64,000 bases of DNA from the NCBI GenBank assembly GCA_036502625.1, contig DASXYG010000126.1:1-64000 (forward strand), read 5' to 3'. The position numbers were made by a program, and so were the translations under genes. Shown piece after piece: positions 43,263 through 50,641 of the stretch. Source of the stretch: DASXYG01 sp036502625. GTDB lineage: Bacteria > Actinomycetota > Actinomycetes > Streptosporangiales > Streptosporangiaceae. Under the pieces are notes generated by a model that saw only the letters and a list, made by a program, of their open reading frames with translations, did no database searches and had not been told where the DNA came from. Numbering within the stretch: position 1 is the stretch's first letter; each line of letters opens with the position of its first letter.

Positions 43263-44282
43263 TTAGCCGGGCCAGCGGCCGATGTCCGAGCCGACCAGGC
43301 GTTTCAGCAGCGCGATGCGGTGCGAGGTGCTGGCCGGGCCGTTGGTCAGCAGCCGTTTCACCACGACGAGCCGCAGCATCCACGGCACCAGCCACGGGTG
43401 CTCGCGGCGCAGCCGGACGAGGCCGCGGGCCGCGAGGTACGTGTCGACGAACAGCCCGGCGAGGTCCATGTCGGCGCGGGCGCCGAGGCACCGGTTGTCG
43501 CCGAACTGCAGCGCGGCCAGCGCCATGTCGTACAGGTGGTCGTCGCGGCGGGCGAGGTCCCAGTCGATGACCGCGCGGATGCGGCCCGCGTCGGGGGCGC
43601 CGGACGGGGCGACGAGCAGGTTCTGCGGGCGGAAGTCCTGGTGGGTGAGGCCGTGCAGGCCGAGCTCGCCGCGGGTGACGTCGAGCACGGCGTTCGCGTG
43701 CTTGCGCAGCTCCTCGACGGTGTCGAGGACGAGCTGGTCCGGCGGCGGCGCGAACCGGTCGATGCGGTCGCTGAACTCCTGGACCGACCAGTGGAACGCG
43801 TGCACCCGGTCGGGGTCGAGGTGCGGGAGGTCGTCGTCGGTGCCGGCGGCGGCCGTCGCGTCGTGCAGCCCGGCGAGCAGGCGGGCGGCGCGGCGTACGA
43901 GGTCGGGGCGGGTCCAGTCCGGCGACGGGTCGTGGTCGACGTGGTCGCGCAGCATCCAGCGGGCGCCGTGGCGGGACGCGAACGCGGCGCCGTCGACGGT
44001 CGCGCGCGGCATCGCGACCTCGGGCAGGCCGGTGTGGCAGGTGATCGCGGTGAGGATCGCGAACTGGTGCTCGAACGGCAGCCGCAGCGGGTCAGGCTCG
44101 CAGCGCGAGAGCACGAACCGCCGCGCCGGACCGTCCGGCCACGCGGGACCGGGGCGTGCCGTCAGGAAGTGGTGGTGGTGGTAGTGCGCGCGCTCGCCCA
44201 GATCGGTCACCTCGCGCAGGCCGTAGTCGTGCTCGGCCACGCGGCGCCACGCCGGGGTCAGATCGCCAGTGGTCGGCGACAC
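43263..44282 (-). CDS. Aminoglycoside phosphotransferase-fold kinase 1
   Basis: 339 residues from GTG. The kinase-like fold has catalytic loop LTHQDFRPQNLL (H-x-D-x4-N) near 213 and the metal-binding VIDWDLA (DWD) shortly after. The N-terminal lobe is short, with an unusual HYHHHHFL stretch at about 34-41. It is paralogous to the next gene (shared AEH-YGL start, ALQFGD after the DWD). The APH family includes antibiotic, choline and homoserine kinases; substrate cannot be told. Confidence 0.85.
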   Translation of the reverse strand: MSPTTGDLTPAWRRVAEHDYGLREVTDLGERAHYHHHHFLTARPGPAWPDGPARRFVLSRCEPDPLRLPFEHQFAILTAITCHTGLPEVAMPRATVDGAAFASRHGARWMLRDHVDHDPSPDWTRPDLVRRAARLLAGLHDATAAAGTDDDLPHLDPDRVHAFHWSVQEFSDRIDRFAPPPDQLVLDTVEELRKHANAVLDVTRGELGLHGLTHQDFRPQNLLVAPSGAPDAGRIRAVIDWDLARRDDHLYDMALAALQFGDNRCLGARADMDLAGLFVDTYLAARGLVRLRREHPWLVPWMLRLVVVKRLLTNGPASTSHRIALLKRLVGSDIGRWPG

Positions 44283-44413
44283 GGCAGATCGCTTTCGTTT
44301 CCGCGGGAACGGTGTGGTGCGGGGGAGGCCCCCGAAGGTACGCCCCCGGGTTTCCGGGCTGCGTCGGCGTGCGGGGTGCGCCGCGGCGGATCACGTCGCG
44401 ACGGTGCTACGGG

Positions 44414-44432
44414 CAGTGATCGCTGATCACTG
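44414..44432. promoter_or_regulatory. 19-bp perfect inverted repeat between APH genes
   Basis: CAGTGATC-GCT-GATCACTG, 8-bp arms with a 3-base centre, covering the stop codon of APH gene 2 and lying 132 bases upstream of APH gene 1. It contains GTGA-N7-TCAC, close to but one base wider than a Crp-type TGTGA-N6-TCACA site. Operator or hairpin. Confidence 0.5.
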
Positions 44433-45491
44433 GTAGCGGTACTCTAACGCGCCCGTGAGCGCGCCGGAGGGACTTTCGCGCGGGGCGTCGGAACGCGTTG
44501 CGGCGACGGGAACGGGCGCCGGGCGAGGGCCGAGGGGCGCCCAGACGTCCGGGGTGAGCACGGCGTCGAGATCGCGCAGAAGGCGCAGGCGGGCCCGTTC
44601 GCCGCCGCCGACGAGCAGCCGCCGTACGACGACGAACAGCATCATCCACGCGGTCGCGCGCGCGGCGTCGTCGGCCGCGGAACCGGTGAACCGGGAATTG
44701 ACGTACGCGGCCACGAAATGCGCGGCCAGCCGCAGATCGGCGCCCGGGAATAGGCACTGGCGGTCACCGAATTGCAGCGCCGCGAAAGCGACGTCGAATA
44801 GCTGGTGATCGGTGGCCGTGCGGTCCCAGTCCAAAACGGCGACGATGCGGTCGTCGCGGACCACGAGATTGTCGGGGCGGAAATCGTGGTGCGTCAGTCC
44901 GGACAGGCCGAGCGCGGATGCCGCGCGCAGCACCGCCCCCGACCGGTCGCCGAGCCGCCGCGCCATTTCGTGGACGTAGAGCCGTTCCGAGGACCGCAAC
45001 GGCGCGGTGTCCAGCCGGGTCAGCAGGACCGGCAGGCCGCGTACGGCGTCGGCGACCGGCCAGTGGAACGGGTCGAGCGGCTCCGCGCCCGGCGCGCCGG
45101 GCCGGCCGTGGACGCGGCCCGCGCGGTGCAGCCGCGCCAGGGTCTCCGCGGCGTGCGCGACGAGCCCGTCGTGCCACGCGACGGCGGCGGGCTGCGCGAT
45201 GTAGTCGCGCAGGTACCAGTAGGCGTCGGCGTACTCGACGTACAGGCCGCCCGCGCGGGTGCGGCGCGGCAGGTGGGCGAGGTCGAAGCCGCCGGCGCGC
45301 AGCGTCGCGATCGCGGTGAACTGGTCCGCGAACGGCGGACGCCGCGCCTCTTTGCGCACCCGCGACAAGACGTACGCGCCGGGCCCCGACCGGATGAAGT
45401 AATGCGTGCTGTAGCTCGTCCTGCGCTGCCACAGCAGCGGTGCGCGCAGCCCGTAGTGGGCTTCCGCGACCTCTTTCCAGCTCCCGCACAT
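44427..45491 (-). CDS. Aminoglycoside phosphotransferase-fold kinase 2
   Basis: 354 residues from ATG at 45491, chosen because SWKEVAEAHYGL then aligns with the paralogue's start; ATG at 45617 would add 42 unlike residues. The catalytic loop LTHHDFRPDNLV and VLDWDRT are intact, and AFAALQFGDRQCLFPGADL repeats the paralogue. It lies between STAND gene B and APH gene 1, all on the minus strand. The stop falls inside a 19-bp palindrome. Confidence 0.83.
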   Translation of the reverse strand: MCGSWKEVAEAHYGLRAPLLWQRRTSYSTHYFIRSGPGAYVLSRVRKEARRPPFADQFTAIATLRAGGFDLAHLPRRTRAGGLYVEYADAYWYLRDYIAQPAAVAWHDGLVAHAAETLARLHRAGRVHGRPGAPGAEPLDPFHWPVADAVRGLPVLLTRLDTAPLRSSERLYVHEMARRLGDRSGAVLRAASALGLSGLTHHDFRPDNLVVRDDRIVAVLDWDRTATDHQLFDVAFAALQFGDRQCLFPGADLRLAAHFVAAYVNSRFTGSAADDAARATAWMMLFVVVRRLLVGGGERARLRLLRDLDAVLTPDVWAPLGPRPAPVPVAATRSDAPRESPSGALTGALEYRYQ

Positions 45492-45698
45492 AAGCGGCCC
45501 CAAGGAGCGTGGCGAAGCCGTCGGCGAATTTTCCGACGCCCGATTGTCGAATTCGCGCCGGGCCGTAATGGATTCTTCTCGGTGGGGTTCCCCTCCCAGA
45601 CGCACGCGGACGGACATGTGGAAGGAAACATACCCCGTGGGCTTTGACGCGAATATTATTGGCCGAATCCCGCCAGCCGCATTCCTATTTCCCGGCCG
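45492..45698. other. AT-richer gap between STAND gene B and APH gene 2
   Basis: About 200 bases distinctly less GC-rich than the surroundings, including GCGAATATTATTGG near 45650-45663. It probably holds the APH promoter; TATGTT (minus strand, about 45627-45632) is a possible -10 element. If the APH gene starts at 45617 instead, part of this is coding. Confidence 0.45.
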
Positions 45699-48600
45699 TC
45701 ATTCGTCGGGTTCGGCGTCCGGTTCGGGCTCCGCGGGCGTGCGGCCGGTGCGGCGGCGGACGAAGCGCACGGCCCCGCTGGCGCCGCGGCTCAGGCGCAG
45801 GGTCAGCGGCTCCAGCTCGCGGGCGGCGGCGAGGTCGCCGGCCTGGGTGAAGAGGATCGCCGCCTGGGCGAGCAGCTCGCGCGCGGCCTCGGGGCCGCGG
45901 AGGCGCCGGGTGGCGTTCGCGGTCATGCGGGTCAGGCGTGCGGCGGCGTGCAGGTCGCCGGCGGTGCGGCTGAGCTCGGCGCCGCGCCGCGCGTAGCGCA
46001 GCGCGCCCGCGTCGTCGCCGCCGCGCTCGCGCAGCTTGGCGAGGGTCTCGCAGGTGCGGGCCTGGCCGTACGTATCGGCGATCTCCTCGCGGATCTCCAG
46101 CGCCTGCGTCAGCACCATGTCGGCCGTGTCGTCCTCGCCCGCGGCCACGTGCACGGTGCCCGCGGTGTGCAGGGTCATGGCCCTGCCGTACGCGTCGGCC
46201 AGCGACTCGGCGTGCTCCAGCGCCTCGCCGATGGCCTCGGCGGCGTTCGCGGGGTCGTTCAGCAGCAGGTGCACCTTCGCGAGCGTGTTGAGCGTGCGGG
46301 TCGCGCCGTGGCGGTCGTCGACCTCGCGGGCGATGGCGAGCGCGCGCTCGCCGTGGTCGAGGGCCTCGGGCAGCCGCCGCAGCTTGCGGTACAGGGCGGC
46401 GTAGGCGTCCAGGGCGCGGCCCTGGCCCTCGCGGTCGCCGATGTCGGTGCGGATGCGCAGGGCGTGCCCGGCGCAGCGGTCGGCCTCGCCGTGCGCGCCG
46501 AGGCGCCGGTACGCGCGCGACAGGTGCTCGAAGGTGTCGGCCTCGCCGCGGCGGTCGCCGATCTCCTGCCGGATGTCCAGCGCCTCCAGGCCGATGACCA
46601 CGGCCTCCTCGAAGCGGCGCAGGTAGCGGTAGATGCGCGACAGGTGGGCCAGCGCCTCGCCCTCGCCGGCCCGCTCGCCGATCTCGCGGCGGATCTCCAG
46701 GGCGCGCTCGACGTTCTCCCGCGCCTGCGGGTAGCGGCCCTGCAGCAGGTACACGACGCCGATGTCGCCCAGCGTCTCGCCCTCGCCGCGGCGGTGGCGG
46801 ATGCGCCGCCGCATCGCCAGCGCCGTCTCGTAATGGGCCAGCGCCTCCTGGTGGTGGCCGAGGTTGGCGTGCACGCGGCCGAGCGTGGCGTTGGTCTCCG
46901 CGACGCCGTGCCGGTCGCCGATCTCCTCGCGCAGCCGCAGCGCCTGCTGGGCGGTGCGCAGCGCCTCCGGGTAGTACGCGATGTGCCGGTACGTACGGGC
47001 CAGGTTGTCCAGCGTCTCGGCCTCGCCGTGCCGGTCGCCGATCTCCTGCTCGATGTCCAGCGCCTCCAGCAGGTGGCGCGCCGCCTCGGGGTACTCGCCG
47101 CGGAACAGGTGGATCTGCGCGATGTTGTCCAGCGTCTGCCCCTCGCCGCGCCGGTCGCCGCTCTCGCGGCGGATCTCCAGCGCCTCGGTGGCGTGCGCCA
47201 GGGCGTCGCCGAACCGGGACAGGTGCCAGTACGCCTGGGCGATCGTGTCCAAGGCGTCGCCCTCGCCCTGCCGCTCGGCCATCTCGCGGTTCAGCTTCAG
47301 CGCCGTCGACGCGTGGCTCAGCGACCGGTGGTAGTCCGACAGCAGGCGGTACGTGTGCGCCAGGCTGTTCTGCGCGGCGGCCTCGCCGCGCATCGCGCCG
47401 AGCGCCGACCACAGCCCGTACGCGCGCTCGTCCAGCCGCAGCGCGTCGTCGTAGCGGCCGCGCTCGCGGTGGATCACCGCCAGGTTGTGCAGCATCACCG
47501 CGCGCTCCCGGTCGCCGCCGCCGGCCTGCGCGGCGGCGTAGCCGAGCCGGTGGACCTCCAGGTTGAACGTGTTGTAGTGGCGCAGTTCGAGGAAGTCGAA
47601 CTGCGCCTCGGCCAGCTCCCACGCCAGCCGGTGCCACCCGGCGCGCGCGGCCTGCCCGGTGACCGCCACCAGGTTCTCCCGCTCCGCCTCGAACCAGGCC
47701 CGCCCCTCGGCGGCCGCGGCGGCGCGCGCGCCCCGGTGGTACCAGGTGACCACGCGCAGGACGGCGGCCTCGCGCTCGTCCTGGTCGTCCTCGGCGGCGT
47801 GCTCGGCCGCGTACTCGCGCAGCAGGTCGTGCACCCGGTAGCGGCCGCCGCCGACCGCCACCACGAGGTGGGCCCGGCCCAGGTCGCGCAGCAGCCGGCG
47901 GGCGCTGGCCGCGTCGACGTCCAGCAGCGCGGCGGTCGCCTGCGGCGTGGTGTCCGGCCCTTCGAGCAGCCCGAGGCGGCGGAACGCGCGCCGCTGGTCG
48001 GCGTCCAGGTCGCCGTAGGAGAGGTCGAACGCCGACCGCACCGCGCCGCCGGGGTCCTCGTCCAGCGTCAGCGCGGCCAGCCGGTCGTGGCCGAGCTCGT
48101 CGACCAGCCCCGCGATGGACTCGCTCGGGCGTACGACCAGGTTCGCCGCCGCGATGCGCAGCGCCAGCGGCAGGTACGCGCACCGCCGCGCCAGGTCCGC
48201 CGCCGCGCCGGACTCCGCCGTCACCCGGTCCGTGCCGAGCACCGTCGACACCAGGTCGACCGCCTCGCCCGGCGCGAGCACGTCGAGGTCCAGGGTGCGC
48301 GCGCCGTCGGTGGCCACCAGCCCGGGGAGCTGGTTGCGGCTGGTCACCACGACCAGGCAGTCGGCGTGGCCGGGCAGCAGCGGCCGTACCTGGTCGGAGT
48401 TCGCGACGTTGTCCAGCACGATCAGCACCCGCCGCCGCGCGAGCTGCGTACGGTACAGCGCCGCCTGCTCCTCCTCGTCGTCCGGCACCAGCTCGCCCGG
48501 CACCCCCAGCGCCCGCAGCAGCCGCCCGAACGCCTCGCGCACGGTCATCTGCCCGCGCGCCGAATGCCCGTGCATGTCGAGGAAGAGCTGCGCGTCGGGG

Positions 48601-48944
48601 AACCGGTCGCCCACCTGGTGCGCCCAGTGCACCGCCAGGGCCGTCTTCCCGACCCCCGCCATGCCCTGGATCGCGGTGATCACCAGCGCGCTCGGCCGCG
48701 GTTCGTCCAGCGCCGCGGACAACTGCCCCAGCGCGGCGTCGCGGCCGACGAAGTCCGGGATGTCGCCGGGCAACTGCGCCGGGCGTGGCGGGGGAGCGGC
48801 CGCGTAGACGTACTTGTCCCCGGCCACGAGGTCGCCGCCGATGTGCGCGTCGTTCAGCACCGCGCCGTGCTCGGCCACCTGGTCGCCGGGCGCGGGGTCG
48901 CCGGGCGCGGGTACGGCGGGCGGGTCAGGTACGGGGTCCGTCAT
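45699..48944 (-). CDS. STAND (NB-ARC) ATPase with TPR array, module B
   Basis: 1081 residues. ATG at 48944 lies inside the end of the upstream cyclase-like gene (20-base overlap), so the two are coupled. The shared motif GDLVAGDK is at 37-44. NB-ARC: P-loop GMAGVGKT (94-101), Walker B VLIVLDNV, VVVTSRN, and a YLPLAL segment. The 40-residue TPR units are in strict register for about 515-955. The C-terminal tail is basic. It is the paralogue of the gene at 38112-42095. No separate effector domain is visible. Confidence 0.92.
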   Translation of the reverse strand: MTDPVPDPPAVPAPGDPAPGDQVAEHGAVLNDAHIGGDLVAGDKYVYAAAPPPRPAQLPGDIPDFVGRDAALGQLSAALDEPRPSALVITAIQGMAGVGKTALAVHWAHQVGDRFPDAQLFLDMHGHSARGQMTVREAFGRLLRALGVPGELVPDDEEEQAALYRTQLARRRVLIVLDNVANSDQVRPLLPGHADCLVVVTSRNQLPGLVATDGARTLDLDVLAPGEAVDLVSTVLGTDRVTAESGAAADLARRCAYLPLALRIAAANLVVRPSESIAGLVDELGHDRLAALTLDEDPGGAVRSAFDLSYGDLDADQRRAFRRLGLLEGPDTTPQATAALLDVDAASARRLLRDLGRAHLVVAVGGGRYRVHDLLREYAAEHAAEDDQDEREAAVLRVVTWYHRGARAAAAAEGRAWFEAERENLVAVTGQAARAGWHRLAWELAEAQFDFLELRHYNTFNLEVHRLGYAAAQAGGGDRERAVMLHNLAVIHRERGRYDDALRLDERAYGLWSALGAMRGEAAAQNSLAHTYRLLSDYHRSLSHASTALKLNREMAERQGEGDALDTIAQAYWHLSRFGDALAHATEALEIRRESGDRRGEGQTLDNIAQIHLFRGEYPEAARHLLEALDIEQEIGDRHGEAETLDNLARTYRHIAYYPEALRTAQQALRLREEIGDRHGVAETNATLGRVHANLGHHQEALAHYETALAMRRRIRHRRGEGETLGDIGVVYLLQGRYPQARENVERALEIRREIGERAGEGEALAHLSRIYRYLRRFEEAVVIGLEALDIRQEIGDRRGEADTFEHLSRAYRRLGAHGEADRCAGHALRIRTDIGDREGQGRALDAYAALYRKLRRLPEALDHGERALAIAREVDDRHGATRTLNTLAKVHLLLNDPANAAEAIGEALEHAESLADAYGRAMTLHTAGTVHVAAGEDDTADMVLTQALEIREEIADTYGQARTCETLAKLRERGGDDAGALRYARRGAELSRTAGDLHAAARLTRMTANATRRLRGPEAARELLAQAAILFTQAGDLAAARELEPLTLRLSRGASGAVRFVRRRTGRTPAEPEPDAEPDE
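46081..47424 (-). repeat. Exact 120-bp coding repeats in STAND gene B
   Basis: Twelve units at 120-bp steps (46081, 46201 ... 47401), each with a segment like CTCGCCG-x-CGGTCGCCGATCTC coding IGDR-x-GEAE. In register without indels, as in gene A. Confidence 0.8.
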
Positions 48945-49749
48945 CGGTCTCCCCACCACTCGGGAGCTCCCCGGCGGGTTCCGGCGCCTCCCCGGGTGCG
49001 TGGACGTGCTTGTCGCCGGCGACGACGTCGCCGTGGATGTGCGTCTCGCCGTTGAAGACCAGCCGCGGCGTGTCCGCACGCGCCGGGCGCGCGACGGCCG
49101 TACGGGTCGCGATGGTGGCCGACCACGCCTGCGGCGGGCCCATGCCGGGCAGGTGGATCCAGGCCTGCGCCTCGGTCTCCTTGGTGTGCACGGTGACCTC
49201 GGCGAAGCCGTCGGGGTCGATCAGCCCGGGGCGGCCGTGCCGTACGACGTCGTCGTACAGGGTGTCGGAGGTGATGAAGGCCAGCTCCGCGTCGGTGGTG
49301 CTCAGCGTGCGCTTGAACTCCTCGGCCTCGAGCAGCCGGAACGCGTGGTTGACGGCCGTTCCTGCGAGGCCGTGCGCGTCGTTGTAGACCTGCCCGGCGT
49401 GCAGCGCGGCGCGCAGCCGGATGCGCGCCATCTCCGCGGCGGTGCGGTTGTACTTCCGCAGGGCGCGCAGCAGGAGGTCGAGCAGCGGGTCGATCAGCGC
49501 GGCATGCGGGAGCGCGCCGTTGACGAGGACGAGCACCCCGTCGCCGCGGTCCTCCCGGTACGTCTCCGCCCACGGGACGCCCGCGGCGTTGAACGCGGCG
49601 GCCAGCACGGAGTAGAGGGTGTCGCGCATGTGCAGGCGCACCTGGTCGTCGCGTTCGAGGTTGCCGAACCCCGCGATGTCCACCGCGAACACGGCGCAGT
49701 GCCGGCCGGGGACCGCCGGGACGCCCCCGGACGTCGGCGTGGGCAGCAT
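48925..49749 (-). CDS. Class III nucleotide cyclase-like protein, module B
   Basis: 274 residues. The cyclase-like fold spans about 17-172. FAVDIAGF has metal Asp D24, EDRGDGVLVL has D70, and GTAVNHAFRL has N134-x3-R138, the transition-state pair of active class III cyclases. So B looks more intact than its paralogue A. The usual base-specifying Lys before GD is absent, so the product cannot be guessed. Residues 239-250 are HGDVVAGDKHVH, the module motif. It starts 3 bases after the Crp/Fnr stop and overlaps the STAND gene. Confidence 0.8.
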   Translation of the reverse strand: MLPTPTSGGVPAVPGRHCAVFAVDIAGFGNLERDDQVRLHMRDTLYSVLAAAFNAAGVPWAETYREDRGDGVLVLVNGALPHAALIDPLLDLLLRALRKYNRTAAEMARIRLRAALHAGQVYNDAHGLAGTAVNHAFRLLEAEEFKRTLSTTDAELAFITSDTLYDDVVRHGRPGLIDPDGFAEVTVHTKETEAQAWIHLPGMGPPQAWSATIATRTAVARPARADTPRLVFNGETHIHGDVVAGDKHVHAPGEAPEPAGELPSGGETDDGPRT

Positions 49750-49752
49750 CGG

Positions 49753-50493
49753 TCAGTTCCCCTCCTCGCGCGCCCGGCGGCGCTCGCCGTCGGCGATCCG
49801 CCGCAGCTCGGCGACGTCCATCACGGTGATCGCGCGGCGGCCCGTACGGACGACGTCGGCGTCGCGCCAGGTGCGGTACGCGCGGGCCACCATCTCGCGG
49901 GACTTCCCGATCCAGCTCGCCAGCTCCGTCTGCGACAGCGGCAGGTTGATGCCGATCTCGCCGTTGGCGCCGCGCTCGCCGAACCGCTCGCTCAGCTCGA
50001 TCAGCAGCCGCGCCAGCCGCCGCTCGCCGTCGGAGGAGCCCATCGTGAACCGCCGGTCGGACTCCATCTGCCGGGTCATCAGCACCGTGCTGAGCGCGCC
50101 GCTGGCGTGCGGGCTGGCCTCGAGGAACTTGCGGAACCGCTCGGCGTCCATCACCAGGCCGCGCACCTGGTCGAGCGCGATCACCGTGGCCGTGCGCGGG
50201 CGGCGGCCGAACGCGCCGATCTCGCCGACGGTGTCACCGGGGCCGCGCACGCCCAGCATCGACTCGTCGCCGTCGCGCGACGTGGTGAACACCTTCGCGA
50301 AGCCGGACATGATGACCACGACGAAGCCGGAGTCGTCGCCCTCGCGGCACAGCATCGCGTCCTTCGCGAAGACGCGCCGGGCGGCGAGGCCGCTGAGGGT
50401 CGTGCGCTCGCTCTCGCTCAGCGTCCCCCAGAAGCCGCCGGGGGCGGCCGGCCGGTCGCGCCGTTCCGAGTACGTCACCGTGTCCTCCACCAC
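49753..50493 (-). CDS. Crp/Fnr-family transcriptional regulator
   Basis: 246 residues from GTG. The cyclic-nucleotide-binding domain covers about 25-140, with the phosphate cassette GEIGAFGRRPRTATV. E91, R100 and T101 match the pattern of cAMP-binding Crp. A dimer helix leads to the winged helix-turn-helix LSQTELASWIGKSREMVARA. Three bases separate it from cyclase-like gene B, so one operon is likely. An inverted repeat CGAAC-N15-GTTCG (50500-50524) lies just upstream and may be its own operator. Confidence 0.92.
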   Translation of the reverse strand: MVEDTVTYSERRDRPAAPGGFWGTLSESERTTLSGLAARRVFAKDAMLCREGDDSGFVVVIMSGFAKVFTTSRDGDESMLGVRGPGDTVGEIGAFGRRPRTATVIALDQVRGLVMDAERFRKFLEASPHASGALSTVLMTRQMESDRRFTMGSSDGERRLARLLIELSERFGERGANGEIGINLPLSQTELASWIGKSREMVARAYRTWRDADVVRTGRRAITVMDVAELRRIADGERRRAREEGN

Positions 50494-50641
50494 CCATGTC
50501 GAACCGGTCGTTAAGGCGAGTTCGGGGCATTATGGCCCGCCTCCGCCGCCGGGCCGACGCCTGGGACCAAGTCCATCCGTCAAATCGGACGCACGCAAGC
50601 CGTCAACGGTTCGTTGGGGTAACCGAACGGCCACAAACCGC

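Noticed and set aside
45948..49055. Long plus-strand open frame opposite STAND gene B
   Set aside because: Same cause. Low-complexity Val/Ala/Arg-rich translation without domains; the minus strand is clearly coding.
36497..50641. Prophage or integrative element
   Set aside because: No integrase, transposase, phage structural gene, tRNA or flanking repeat could be found around the accessory block.
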